A DNA stretch of 64,000 nt from Anaerotignum faecicola (GTDB taxonomy: Bacteria > Bacillota > Clostridia > Lachnospirales > Anaerotignaceae), in NCBI GenBank assembly GCA_024460105.1, contig JANFXS010000003.1, positions 248,001-312,000 of the forward strand, given 5' to 3'. The position numbers were made by a program, and so were the translations under genes. The notes below the pieces were generated by a model, which made no database searches, was not told the origin of the DNA, and saw only the letters and a list, made by a program, of their open reading frames with translations. Shown here piece after piece: positions 25,602-34,292 of this stretch (positions are counted from its first letter, which is position 1; each line of letters starts with the position of its first letter).

Positions 25602-26840
25602 ATGGAACGGACAATACTTCATTCTGATCTTAATAACTTTTACGCTTCTGTAGAATGTCTTTACAACCCTTGTATAAGGGACAGGCCCGTAGCCGTCGCG
25701 GGAAACGCCGAAAAACGACGCGGCATAATATTAGCCAAAAACAACATTGCAAAGAAATTCGGCGTTAAAACGGCCGATACCCTCTGGGAGGCCCAACGTA
25801 AATGTCCTGATATTATCTTTGTGTCTCCTTCATATGATAAATATCTGAGATATTCAAAAATGGCAAAAGAAATATATTGCGAATATACTGATAAAATCGA
25901 AAGTTTCGGCTTAGATGAATGTTGGCTTGATGTTACAGGCAGCGTCAGCCTTTTCGGAAACGGCAAAGAAATTGCAGATAAAATACGCAAACGTATAAAA
26001 TATGAACTTGGCGTAACGGTTTCAATAGGCGTAAGTTTTAATAAAGTATTCGCCAAACTAGGATCCGATATGAAAAAACCCGACGCAACAACAGTTATAA
26101 CAAAAGAGAATTACCGCGATAAAGTCTGGCCGCTCCCCGTAGGCGATCTTCTCGGCGTCGGATCATCAACAAAAAATAAACTGAAAAAATACGGTATAGA
26201 TACTATATGTTCCCTTGCAAAAGCTCCTCCGGAACTTTTAAAACGCGAACTTGGTATTAACGGAATAATGCTTTGGCAGTTTGCCAACGGTCTTGAAAAC
26301 TCGCCCGTAGCATTTGCAGATTCTCATCCCGATGTAAAAAGTATAGGAAACAGCACAACCCTTCCCTACGACGTATCGGATCCTGAAGATGTGAAAATAA
26401 CAATGTATGTATTAAGCGAAAGCGTAGCGTCACGTTTAAGGGAAAGTAACCTTCAGTGCAAAACAGTGCAGATTGGCCTGCGGGATAAAAATTTATGCTC
26501 ATTTGAACGCCAGGGGAAATTAGGATTTCCGACAAACAGCTCTGAAGAAATATTTAAAAAAGCATTTTTGCTTTATAGCGTCAATAAACCGGCTGTCCCA
26601 TTGAGAAGTATAAGTATACGTTCATGCGGCCTTATCGGCGCAAACGAACGCCAGCTCTCATGCCTTAATGAATTTATAGCCATGGAAAAAAATGAAAAGC
26701 TTGAAAAGTCTATTGACATTATACGAAATCGCTTTGGGCATTCAAGCATACAAAGGGCTGTAATGCTTACAAATCCAAGAATATCAAATATCAATCCAAA
26801 AACCGATCATATAATACACCCTGTCGGTTTTATAAAATAA
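25602..26840 (+). CDS. dinB: DNA polymerase IV (Y-family translesion polymerase)
   Basis: 412 residues from the ATG at 25602, the usual DinB length; the open frame extends about 400 bases upstream, but that part lacks coding character. The palm has HSDLNNFYASVE (first metal Asp) and SFGLDECWLDVT (Asp-Glu pair). A helix-hairpin-helix thumb follows (LLGVGSSTKNKLKKYGI), then the little finger domain. It copies damaged templates with low fidelity. A small gene follows after 17 bases and is probably co-transcribed. No LexA-type box was recognised upstream. Confidence 0.95.
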   Translation: MERTILHSDLNNFYASVECLYNPCIRDRPVAVAGNAEKRRGIILAKNNIAKKFGVKTADTLWEAQRKCPDIIFVSPSYDKYLRYSKMAKEIYCEYTDKIESFGLDECWLDVTGSVSLFGNGKEIADKIRKRIKYELGVTVSIGVSFNKVFAKLGSDMKKPDATTVITKENYRDKVWPLPVGDLLGVGSSTKNKLKKYGIDTICSLAKAPPELLKRELGINGIMLWQFANGLENSPVAFADSHPDVKSIGNSTTLPYDVSDPEDVKITMYVLSESVASRLRESNLQCKTVQIGLRDKNLCSFERQGKLGFPTNSSEEIFKKAFLLYSVNKPAVPLRSISIRSCGLIGANERQLSCLNEFIAMEKNEKLEKSIDIIRNRFGHSSIQRAVMLTNPRISNINPKTDHIIHPVGFIK

Positions 26841-26857
26841 AAAATGAAGGTGATATA

Positions 26858-27115
26858 TTGATTAATCCATATAGGAAAGTATATGTAGAAGTTGAAGCTG
26901 TTTTTGATAAAAACGGAGAAATTACGCCCAAATCAATTAAATGGGAAGACGGCAGAGTATACCCCATAGATAAAGTTCTTAAAAAGCGCCGCGCCGCCAG
27001 CCTAAAAGCCGGCGGGCAGGGAATTCGCTATGAATGTCTTATAAGGGGAAACAAAAAATTTATTTTTCATGAAGAAACAAAATGGTTCATTGAAATAAAA
27101 AATATTTTCAGATAA
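26858..27115 (+). CDS. Small conserved protein co-transcribed with dinB (85 aa)
   Basis: TTG start after AAGGTGA, 17 bases past the dinB stop. Basic protein with an N-terminal strand-rich part (KVYVEVEAVFDKNGEITPKSI) and a C-terminal YECLIRGNKKFIFHEE. I do not know a domain name. The tight spacing suggests a role linked to the polymerase, which is inference; it could also simply share the transcript. Confidence 0.72.
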   Translation: MINPYRKVYVEVEAVFDKNGEITPKSIKWEDGRVYPIDKVLKKRRAASLKAGGQGIRYECLIRGNKKFIFHEETKWFIEIKNIFR

Positions 27116-27276
27116 AAAACTTAAAGATTAACTTCATATTTTAAAAATAATTCAAAAAATTAAACCGTATATTTTAAAAATTCAAGTATCTATTTCGCCT
27201 ATAAAAATGTAATCATGCACTTAAAGAAGAAACTTAAAATCCTGCCGCAAAATGTTGACATTCAGATAAACCACCC

Positions 27277-27296
27277 TTTACACTGGACTACACAGG
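27277..27296 (+). repeat. Mini-element end matching the large element's right end
   Basis: TTTACACTGGACTACACAGG versus TTTACAAGGGACTACACAGG in the large element (reverse complement of 11420-11438 region): two differences in 20 bases. The outermost AG of the large element end is not conserved here. Confidence 0.7.
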
Positions 27297-27558
27297 CAAC
27301 GGTTTTGGCAGTCTTTCATCTGTCATTATAATTATATCTTTTTCACACAAGTACAGCAAAGGAAACTTTAACAATTGGAAGCGTATTTTTAAGGGCAGAC
27401 GTATTCTGCTGTGTTCTGTGTTCTACGCCTAACCCCCTTGAAGTATAAGGCTTTTTCCGAACATAATCATTAACGGCCATATAACATTTCCGTGGACTTT
27501 ATAACACCGCTATGATACAATGAACGCAAAGGCAAATCAGAATTGGAGAAAACAAGAT

Positions 27559-28062
27559 ATGTGGAAATGGGAAGTAAATAGTATTCTCTACTCTAACTTT
27601 CTGTATAACTCGCCCAAGGATATTTTTCAGGCTGTCTGTAATGAACTTGGGCGGTACTATCAAAGTGAGAAACTTCAATATATAAAATCCAAAAGAGAGT
27701 TACGGTGGAAAGGAAGCAATCTTCGGTGTAAGTTGGGTTTTTGGTCGTCTCATCACAATAAAAAAGGCGAATGGGTAAATTTAGAAATCGTTACGAGTAT
27801 TTTTGCAATAAATTCATCTGATATGGAAAGAAACGGGATTTTAAGTTTTGGTTTTAGGCCTCAAAGTTTTAATGTTTATGGTATTGATTATGGATTATTT
27901 AATGAGATTACTTCTTACATAGACAGCACAATCAAGAGAGTAGCAGAACTTGACACAAAAATAGGATTAGAAAAATTTTTATTGACAAATCAAAAATCAG
28001 TTTTTGTTGGGAAGAACCCCAATAATTATCAATATTTGAAGCAGCTTGGATTTGATGATTAA
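27559..28062 (+). CDS. Unknown 167-aa cargo protein of the mini-element
   Basis: ATG 27559 follows TTGGAGAAAA by 10 bases; an in-frame ATG at 27520 has no ribosome site. The protein is soluble, alpha/beta, rich in aromatic residues, with central strands ELRWKGSNLRCKLGFWSSHHN and VNLEIVTSIFAIN. I do not recognise a family; the overall look resembles small DUF4304-like or immunity-type proteins, which is weak inference. It is the only gene inside the mini-element and points against the element's orientation. Base composition is AT-rich, unlike the 7.6-kb element but like the chromosome. Confidence 0.7.
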   Translation: MWKWEVNSILYSNFLYNSPKDIFQAVCNELGRYYQSEKLQYIKSKRELRWKGSNLRCKLGFWSSHHNKKGEWVNLEIVTSIFAINSSDMERNGILSFGFRPQSFNVYGIDYGLFNEITSYIDSTIKRVAELDTKIGLEKFLLTNQKSVFVGKNPNNYQYLKQLGFDD

Positions 28063-28085
28063 AATAAGTTCCTATTTGTTGATCA

Positions 28086-28225
28086 GATGACAAAGCCAGT
28101 CGATCCGGTCAACATCAAAATAAACGGCGCATATAAAATGCGCCGCCGTTGACAGCCCTGCCCGCATTTGCCGACAGGCAATCAAGACGGGAGCGTTTCA
28201 AAACGGCTTCCCTCAATTTCAATTT
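28086..28225 (-). other. Diverged copy of the element's structured non-coding region
   Basis: Read on the minus strand it follows 4380-4510 of the large element: AAAATTGAAAT, a GGGA.../...TCCC stem, CTTGATT, CTGTCAACGGC, a GGCGC/GCGCC stem and GACTGGC. The second stem is GGCGCA/TGCGCC here against GGCGCT/AGCGCC there, a compensatory change. Loops differ in sequence and length. Confidence 0.7.
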
Positions 28226-28455
28226 TGAGAAAAAAATCCATCTGATTTTTCAATGTTATAACCACATTTCGGAACACTATATCCACAAGCACAAGTGCGG
28301 GACAATGGATGTAAGCTTCATATACGTCTTATCTATTGGTGAAACCCGTTCTGATCTTGCGGCTCAACATCACACAATCAAAGTTATATTTTTCTGCTGA
28401 TTCAATTATCTTGCCCGCCACAAATACAATTGCACTCTCCCTACAGGCCGCAGAG

Positions 28456-28490
28456 CGTATAACACACTAGCTTTGCTTTGCAAAGTATTG
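28456..28490 (-). other. oriT: Second MobV-type oriT
   Basis: On the minus strand ACTTTGC-AAA-GCAAAG-C-TAGTGTG|TTATACGCTC. Stem, nick motif and downstream bases match the oriT at 3951-3995. The predicted nick is between 28463 and 28462. From 28491 to 28608 I see no gene, only a ten-codon frame after AAGGAGG at about 28517. Confidence 0.75.
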
Positions 28491-28717
28491 CGCCAAATGA
28501 CAGTCACCAACGCAAGGAGGAATTATGTCGATCGCCCAAACAATAACGGCGCCTTGATCTCAAAAGCCCATTTATAGTATTATGCATGCAGTTCATCATA
28601 AACCGACATAGTCCGTCTTATAAACTAATAATATATGAATACCGTTAAAAACTCTTTTATGGCAAAAATCATTATAAGCCGTTAAAAATGCCGTTATATA
28701 TCCAACATCCGAGAGCC

Positions 28718-29578
28718 TTAAACTCTGCAATGTGCAATTATAAAACTGTCGTCGGGAATATTGTATTTAAAATCTGCCGCCCCCATTTCCCATTTGACAT
28801 CAAATATGCGTTCGCTTATAACAACTGCAAAATTAAGCATTGCAGCGCCGGCAGCAATTTGAGCCTCATATATATTAGTATACTCATCCTTTTTAATAAC
28901 AAGCGCCACCGTTCCCCCGTCAAGTATAAATCTCCATGGCTGTCTGTTCAAAGCCGAGGGTGCGCGTCTTGCCGCATAAAACCCCTCCGAGAGCCCTGTT
29001 GCCGTAAGTTCGTCATAGCTTGCGGTTTTTCCGTAATCCCCCATAAAAACCATATCTAATATATCCATTCGTATTTCATTATCTGTACCGGGTTTAGGGG
29101 CTTCAAGATCCCCGTTTCCGTATTTGCTTATGAACATGTTTTTCAGCTTGCTTATTTTCTTTATCCTTTCGCCGTAACCAAGCGCAATAAGGCCGGTTAT
29201 ACGCATTTTGTCTCCTTCCTCTACAACTTTTTCTTCTTTCAACGTCATCCAGCAACTGTCAATATCCATATCTGTAAGCTTTAAAAGTATGTCCTCGCCA
29301 ATATATCCTACATTTTCAATAAAATAAGGTTTCTTTTCGGAAAAAATCAAAATATAATACGGAGCCTCAATTAAAAATCCGTTATATCCGCCTATTTCCT
29401 TAATGTCCTTAGGAAGTCCCGATTTTTTAATAATCATAATTTCAGTTTTAATGCTTTTATCTATCCTGCGGCACTTTTTAAAATAATCTGTAATCTCCTG
29501 AAGTTTATTCTCATCAATAGGTTTATCCGTAAAGTTCCTTACAGATTTTCTCAAATCTGTTAGCGTAAGCATATCCAT
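28718..29578 (-). CDS. Nitroreductase-family protein
   Basis: 286 residues from ATG 29578 (AAGGAGTGG ribosome site). N-terminal RKSVRNFTDKPIDENKL and, further on, RRAPSALNRQPWRF carry the FMN-binding signatures of the nitroreductase fold. The doubled arrangement (two half-domains) fits the TM1586-type family, which forms a pseudo-dimer in one chain. The substrate is unknown; flavin-dependent NAD(P)H oxidation is expected. Single gene, next to ferritin but divergent from it. Confidence 0.88.
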   Translation of the reverse strand: MDMLTLTDLRKSVRNFTDKPIDENKLQEITDYFKKCRRIDKSIKTEIMIIKKSGLPKDIKEIGGYNGFLIEAPYYILIFSEKKPYFIENVGYIGEDILLKLTDMDIDSCWMTLKEEKVVEEGDKMRITGLIALGYGERIKKISKLKNMFISKYGNGDLEAPKPGTDNEIRMDILDMVFMGDYGKTASYDELTATGLSEGFYAARRAPSALNRQPWRFILDGGTVALVIKKDEYTNIYEAQIAAGAAMLNFAVVISERIFDVKWEMGAADFKYNIPDDSFIIAHCRV

Positions 29579-29708
29579 GTCCCCACTCCTTCTGCAATAA
29601 ATCCGTATTTGCAAATATTTATGTTCTTTACTATTCCCAGTTATAAAACTTTTATATATTTTCTTATAATTAATAAAAATATTTTAATGATATAAACGGG
29701 TTAACTTG

Positions 29709-29737
29709 TTGTATTTTTAGCTGTATTATTGTATACT
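29709..29737 (+). promoter_or_regulatory. Promoter of the ferritin gene
   Basis: TTGTAT (29709-29714), a 17-bp spacer and TATACT (29732-29737), about 50 bases before the ferritin ATG. Confidence 0.65.
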
Positions 29738-29789
29738 TAAAAAGTATAAATAGCATTTCTTTAAATTTTTTTACAAAGGAGAGATTTAT

Positions 29790-30302
29790 ATGCTAAATGA
29801 AAAAGTCGCGCAGTTATTAAACGAACAGGTAAATGCAGAATTATATTCGGCATATCTTTACCTTCATTTTGCAAATTTTTATGTTGAACAGGGTCTTGAC
29901 GGGTTCGCGAACTGGTACCAGATTCAGGCGCAGGAGGAACGAGACCATGCTATGCTTTTTATAAAATACATGCAGAATAATGATGCAAAAGTAACGTATG
30001 AAGAAATCAAAAAACCAAATGTTCCTCTTAATGCCAACGCCGACGCATTAGTTGCCGGTCTTGCTCATGAAAGGCATGTAACGGCATTAATAAACAATAT
30101 ATATGAAGCCGCACATTCGGAGAAAGATTTCCGCACAATGCAGTTTTTAGATTGGTTTATTAAAGAGCAGGGTGAAGAGGAAACTAACGCAAGCGATCTT
30201 ATTAAAAAACTTGAACTTTTTGGTTCTGATCCAAAAAGTTTATATATGCTTAATCAGGAATTAGCTTCACGAACATATTCCGCCCCCAGTTTAACATTAT
30301 AA
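29790..30302 (+). CDS. ftn: Non-heme ferritin
   Basis: 170 residues, four-helix bundle of bacterial ferritin type. Ferroxidase ligands are recognisable: Glu in NAELYSAYLY (about 17), EERDHAML (Glu49-Glu50, His53), and Glu94/Gln127 regions in AHERHVTALINN and IKEQGEEE. It assembles into a 24-mer that oxidises and stores iron. AAAGGAGAG precedes the ATG. Monocistronic, with promoter and terminator both visible. No clear Fur box noticed. Confidence 0.95.
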   Translation: MLNEKVAQLLNEQVNAELYSAYLYLHFANFYVEQGLDGFANWYQIQAQEERDHAMLFIKYMQNNDAKVTYEEIKKPNVPLNANADALVAGLAHERHVTALINNIYEAAHSEKDFRTMQFLDWFIKEQGEEETNASDLIKKLELFGSDPKSLYMLNQELASRTYSAPSLTL

Positions 30303-30408
30303 TAAAACAAATAAAATTTCTATAATGGAATATTGTTTTAAAATTCAGTATTTATAATTGTAAGATTGAAATCACTCCAGTTATTAATTGTATAAAATAT
30401 AAAAATGA

Positions 30409-30443
30409 AATCCGGCCGGATAAGAACACTTACAGGCCGGATT
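30409..30443 (+). terminator. Terminator of the ferritin gene
   Basis: AATCCGGCC pairs perfectly with GGCCGGATT around a 17-base loop, then ACTTTTATAT. Confidence 0.75.
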
Positions 30444-31109
30444 ACTTTTATATGTTTTTGCAGGTTTCAAATATTTAAGATTGAATTCCTACACATATTT
30501 TTTGCAGTCCAATATAACAATTTAACCGCTCTTGAATGCCCATATATTAATGATGACGAATATAAGGCCGTTTTAATTGTCCAAGTATCTTTTTCAAATC
30601 TTAATCAGGTATACAACCGAAGTTGTGAACACTCTGTCCGCATAGCTTTGTTTTACCGGCAAGAAACAGTTTATTGTAAAAAGTATAGGAGCAGGTATAT
30701 TATGAAATTTGATCTGCCGTCTTTACGAGGCAGATCCAAAATTACCTTTCAAATGCGGATACTCATTCAGTTTAGGATATCCGTGTAACGGAAGCATTTC
30801 AATGCGCATACAGAATATTTATATACTAAAAATATTTTTTACAATTTATATTTCCTCATCGCACATCAAACCTATTTAATGTTTCCAAAGATGTGCGTCA
30901 GAAATATCATGATATTAAAGCCGGTTTACTATCAGTCTTTACGCCGGTTTTCTTAAAATATTCCATTTATGCCCCTTCGCCGTATTTTCAATAACTATGC
31001 CTCATAACCGATTGATTTATATATATTTAACGGGTTAATCAACTCTTTCATAAGATACAGAAAAATAAATATAATTTATAAGACAACGCAACAACTTACA
31101 ACATATAAA
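30444..31109. other. Non-coding stretch, about 670 bases
   Basis: A 127-codon frame over 30405-30788 starts inside the ferritin terminator, has no ribosome site and an odd Phe/Ile-rich composition, so it is not called. A possible hairpin AAAGCCGGT/GCCGGTTTT with G-T pairs lies near 30928-30955. Nothing else is recognised. Confidence 0.5.
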
Positions 31110-32468
31110 TTATTTTTTTACCAGCAGTGCAACCGATTCGGTATGAGCGCTTCTTGGATACTGATTTAACAGTTTAATTTTAACAACTTCATATCCACTT
31201 TCCTGAAAAATTGCCAAATCTCTTGCTAATGACGAAGGTTTACATGATACATATACTATTTCAGGCGCATTGAAATCTATTATTTTATTAATTGCTTTCG
31301 GATGTATTCCATCCCTCGGAGGATCTACAATAATTATATCAGGCTTATCGGTAAGTTCCTCAACTTTTTTTAATACGTCGCCTGCAATAAATTTACAATT
31401 ATCAATACCGTTTAATGCGGCGTTTTCTTTTGCCGCTTCAATAGCCTCCTCGACAATCTCTATTCCCACAACTTTTTTACTGTTCGCCGCCATAATCTGG
31501 CTTATAGTTCCCGTGCCGCAGTAAAGGTCAAAAACTGTTTTATCCTTAGAATCGCCCGCATATTCCTTTACAATTTCATATAATTTTTCAGCGCCCTTTG
31601 TATTTGTCTGGAAAAAAGAAAATGCCGTGACCTTAAAATTTAAATCGAAAAGTTTATCCGTAAAATAACCGTTTCCATATATAACTTTTGTATTATCGCT
31701 TTTTACAACATCGGCAACACCGTCGTTTTCGGTATGAAGTATGCCGCATACATTTCCATCAAGCTTTATTGATAGCAGTTCTTTTGCATAATCTTCAATA
31801 TCAAAAGACACGCCGCTTGTTGTAACAAGATTTACCAATATTTCTCCTGTGTACGCCCCTTTGCGGACAACAAGATGCCTTAAAACCCCATCATGCCTTG
31901 ATTTATGATAAAAAGGTATTGCCTTCTTCCTGAAGAAATCAAGAGTTGATTTTATAATACTTAAATAATCGCCGTCTATAATATTGCAGTCCGTGAGCGT
32001 TACAACTTCATAAAAACTGTTTCTTTTCCTCATTCCAAGCGCAAGGTCGCCGCCTTTTTCTTCATCGCCGAACGAAAACTCGCATTTATTGCGGTATCCT
32101 TCTATAACCGGAGATACGTCTATGCCTTCATATATATATCCCTTTATGCCTGCATCATCAAGAAGCTTTAATACCTGTTTTTCTTTTATTTCATTTTCTT
32201 TTTCCACAGTTATATTCTGATATGAACAGCCGCCGCAGTACTTAAAATGGCCGCATCCCGGTTTAATTTCGTACTCCGCATTTTTCTCAATGTCCAAAAG
32301 AGATGCCTCAAGTTTTCCATCCCTCTTTTTCGTAATCCTTGCATTGACAACCTGCCCGGGCAGCGTATTTTTAACTGTAACCTTATAATTTTCGAATATT
32401 CCTACGCCTTTATTAGGAAAGAGTAAATCATCTATTTTTATATTAATTATTTCATTCTTTTTTGCCAT
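31110..32468 (-). CDS. RNA uracil-C5 methyltransferase (RlmD/TrmA family)
   Basis: 452 residues. TRAM domain (about 5-60), then 4Fe-4S cysteines CGHFKYCGGC (about 76-85), then the SAM-binding Rossmann domain with DLYCGTGTI near 315, DPPRDGIHPKA near 385 and the catalytic Cys in YVSCKPSSLARDL near 408. The C-terminal QYPRSAHTESVALL is diagnostic. Members methylate U747/U1939 of 23S rRNA or U54 of tRNA with SAM (or folate); which one cannot be told from sequence alone. Ribosome site GGAGGAAAAA before the ATG. Confidence 0.93.
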   Translation of the reverse strand: MAKKNEIINIKIDDLLFPNKGVGIFENYKVTVKNTLPGQVVNARITKKRDGKLEASLLDIEKNAEYEIKPGCGHFKYCGGCSYQNITVEKENEIKEKQVLKLLDDAGIKGYIYEGIDVSPVIEGYRNKCEFSFGDEEKGGDLALGMRKRNSFYEVVTLTDCNIIDGDYLSIIKSTLDFFRKKAIPFYHKSRHDGVLRHLVVRKGAYTGEILVNLVTTSGVSFDIEDYAKELLSIKLDGNVCGILHTENDGVADVVKSDNTKVIYGNGYFTDKLFDLNFKVTAFSFFQTNTKGAEKLYEIVKEYAGDSKDKTVFDLYCGTGTISQIMAANSKKVVGIEIVEEAIEAAKENAALNGIDNCKFIAGDVLKKVEELTDKPDIIIVDPPRDGIHPKAINKIIDFNAPEIVYVSCKPSSLARDLAIFQESGYEVVKIKLLNQYPRSAHTESVALLVKK

Positions 32469-32562
32469 TTTTTCCTCCCAAAACTAATTGTAATTTATTT
32501 ACATATATGTTATAATCGCATTATTCAAATTTTTTAAAAAATAATTAGGAGTGTAATTTTTA

Positions 32563-33000
32563 ATGTCAGAACATGTTGTAGGAAGTATTGTAGAAGGTAA
32601 AGTAATTAAAATAACCCCTTTCGGCGCAATTATTGCACTTGAAGGCGGCGGTCAAGGGCTTGTTCATATCTCACAGATTGCAAACAGCTTTGTACAGGAT
32701 ATAAACGATCATCTGAAAGTCAATGATAATGTTAAAGTAAAAATAATGTCTGTTGATCCGGAAACAAACCGTATTTCCCTGTCAATACGCGCCGCACTTC
32801 CAAAACCCGAAAGGACAGACAAAGCTCCCCGCAACCCAAACTACAAACCGCGTGAACAACGAGGGAACTTCGATAAAAACAGCGATTCTCACCCTTCTTC
32901 ACAAACCCCGCTTAATGACTTTGAAGAAAAAATGAAAGAATTCCTCAAGCAGTCAAATGATAAAATGGCAAGTTTAAATAAACGCGCCAATAAAAGGTAA
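32563..33000 (+). CDS. S1-domain RNA-binding protein (YugI/CvfD-like)
   Basis: 145 residues. One S1 domain at 5-75 (GSIVEGKVIKITPFGAIIAL, GLVHISQIA, VKVKIMSVDPETNRISLSIR), then a basic, Pro/Asn-rich disordered tail. The Firmicute family includes general stress protein 13, which binds the ribosome or modulates mRNA translation. GGAGTG ribosome site. Divergent from the methyltransferase gene across a 94-base gap that holds both promoters. Confidence 0.88.
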   Translation: MSEHVVGSIVEGKVIKITPFGAIIALEGGGQGLVHISQIANSFVQDINDHLKVNDNVKVKIMSVDPETNRISLSIRAALPKPERTDKAPRNPNYKPREQRGNFDKNSDSHPSSQTPLNDFEEKMKEFLKQSNDKMASLNKRANKR

Positions 33001-33013
33001 ATATGCATATTTT

Positions 33014-33035
33014 AAGGCGTATATATATACGCCTT
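33014..33035 (+). terminator. Terminator of the S1-domain gene; 33036-33343 otherwise empty
   Basis: AAGGCGTATA/TATACGCCTT with a 2-base spacer, followed by TTCTG; T-rich on the plus strand. The 308 bases to the next gene contain no supported feature. Confidence 0.7.
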
Positions 33036-33343
33036 TTCTGTTATTCAAAATTAAATTATATATTATGAGGTTTATGGGACGAACCGTATACAAATCAAAC
33101 TTTTCGCCATGTTAAGAGTCTTTTATTTGCATTTTCAGAAAATATTGTTTAAATGCTCTGCCAAAATTAAATTGCTTATATACATGAAACACTGCAAAAC
33201 ATAAATACTGCATAAAATATTAACATTCACCCGTATTCTAATGCTTCAATGAAAATCTCCGCATATTCAACTTCCGGAATTATAAAAAACTCATTTATTT
33301 TTAACTATAAATATTATCTTTAATAATATTTTCAGTATTTCTC

Positions 33344-33682
33344 CTATATCTCTTTTGCGTCGCTCCAAACCCTGTCAAGGCTGTAAAAGTCTCTTTCTTC
33401 CTTATTAAACAAATGTATAATTATATTTCCAAAATCAAGCAGTATCCACGCCCCGCCCTGGTATCCTTCCGAATGGTGCAGTTTGAAACCGGCCTTAAAT
33501 AATTTTTCTTCAACATTGTCAGCCATTGCTCTAAGCTGATTAATATTATTCCCGCTCGCTATAACAAAATAATCTGTAATATTTGAAAGGCCGTTTAAAT
33601 CAAGCACTTTTATGTCTTCGGCTTTTTTGTCTTCAAGGGCTTCCTGAGCTATTTTGGAAGCTTCATAAAAGTTTTGTTCCAT
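33344..33682 (-). CDS. rsfS: Ribosome silencing factor RsfS
   Basis: 112 residues from ATG 33682 (AAGGAGGAATAAC). Iojap/DUF143 family: LDLNGLSNITDYFVIASG, then EGYQGGAWILLDFGNIIIHLF and a C-terminal YSLDRVWSDA. It binds ribosomal protein uL14 and blocks subunit joining during starvation. The ATG lies one base after the yqeK stop region, in the normal Firmicute order yhbY-nadD-yqeK-rsfS. Confidence 0.95.
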   Translation of the reverse strand: MEQNFYEASKIAQEALEDKKAEDIKVLDLNGLSNITDYFVIASGNNINQLRAMADNVEEKLFKAGFKLHHSEGYQGGAWILLDFGNIIIHLFNKEERDFYSLDRVWSDAKEI

Positions 33683-33683
33683 G

Positions 33684-34292
33684 TTATTCCTCCTTATTTT
33701 CATAATAACTCAACGCTTCTAATGACAAAGGATGAAGAGGCCTTTTCCTTTCCTTTACATATTCAACCGTCTGCCTAAGAACAAGGGCCATAGCTTTATC
33801 TATATCTTTAAAGCAAATCTCCCTTGCTTCTTCCAATCCTTCAAAATTCTTTCTGTTGGGTTCAATATAATCGGCCAAAAAAACAATCTTTTCAATAATC
33901 CCCATATTTTTTCTGCCTGTTGTATGATACCTTATGGCGTCAAGCGCTTCTTCATCTTCAACGCCGTACTCCCTTTTGGCAACCTCCGCGCCTAAAAACG
34001 GATGTGTCAAATCAATACAACTTAACATTATATCGTCGACCGGAACATGAAATTCTTTACAGAAACGTCTTTTCATTTCTGCTGGGAAATCCTTTGCACA
34101 GTCATGCAAAAGCGCCGCCGTATGCACTTTATCCACATCGGCATTATAAATGCCCGCCATCCTTAAAGCTGTTTTAACAACGCCCATTGTGTGTATATAC
34201 CTTTCAATAGACAAAGAGGATTGCAGCTTTCTCTCCATTGTAATAAAGTCAAGCAAACTACCAAGTCCCTTCCGTAAATAAATTAAATTCAT
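33684..34292 (-). CDS. yqeK: YqeK HD-domain Ap4A hydrolase
   Basis: 202 residues. HD motif: His in RYIHTMGV, HD in LLHDCAKDF near 64, further His in LTHPFLGAEVA and RYHTTGR, and Asp in FLADYIEPNR. The family hydrolyses diadenosine tetraphosphate symmetrically, using iron. The ATG overlaps the nadD stop as ATGA, so it is probably translated by coupling; an internal Met at residue 19 is an alternative start without ribosome site. Confidence 0.92.
   Translation of the reverse strand: MNLIYLRKGLGSLLDFITMERKLQSSLSIERYIHTMGVVKTALRMAGIYNADVDKVHTAALLHDCAKDFPAEMKRRFCKEFHVPVDDIMLSCIDLTHPFLGAEVAKREYGVEDEEALDAIRYHTTGRKNMGIIEKIVFLADYIEPNRKNFEGLEEAREICFKDIDKAMALVLRQTVEYVKERKRPLHPLSLEALSYYENKEE

Larger units (their letters stand above)
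27277..28626 (-). mobile_element. 1.35-kb non-autonomous mini-element related to the 7.6-kb mobilizable element
   Basis: Four separate matches to the large element, all in the same inverted order. (1) TTTACA-CT-GGACTACACAGG at 27277-27296 matches its right end (18 of 20). (2) TAGTCC-GT-CTTATAAACT at 28609-28626 matches its end repeats, with a 2-base insertion. (3) A MobV oriT at 28456-28490. (4) The structured region at 28086-28225. It contains no relaxase, recombinase or rep gene, only one 167-aa ORF. It could be moved in trans by the 7.6-kb element. Whether it is active or a decayed remnant is open. Confidence 0.72.

Noticed and set aside
28140-28400. 83-codon frame in the mini-element
   Set aside because: It runs across the conserved hairpin region and has no ribosome site.
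28510-28556. Ten-codon frame (MSIAQTITAP) after AAGGAGG in the mini-element
   Set aside because: The ribosome site is good, but the frame is too short to call a gene. It may be the relic of a truncated gene start.
30405-30788. 127-codon frame after ferritin
   Set aside because: It begins inside the ferritin terminator hairpin, lacks a ribosome site and has non-protein-like composition.
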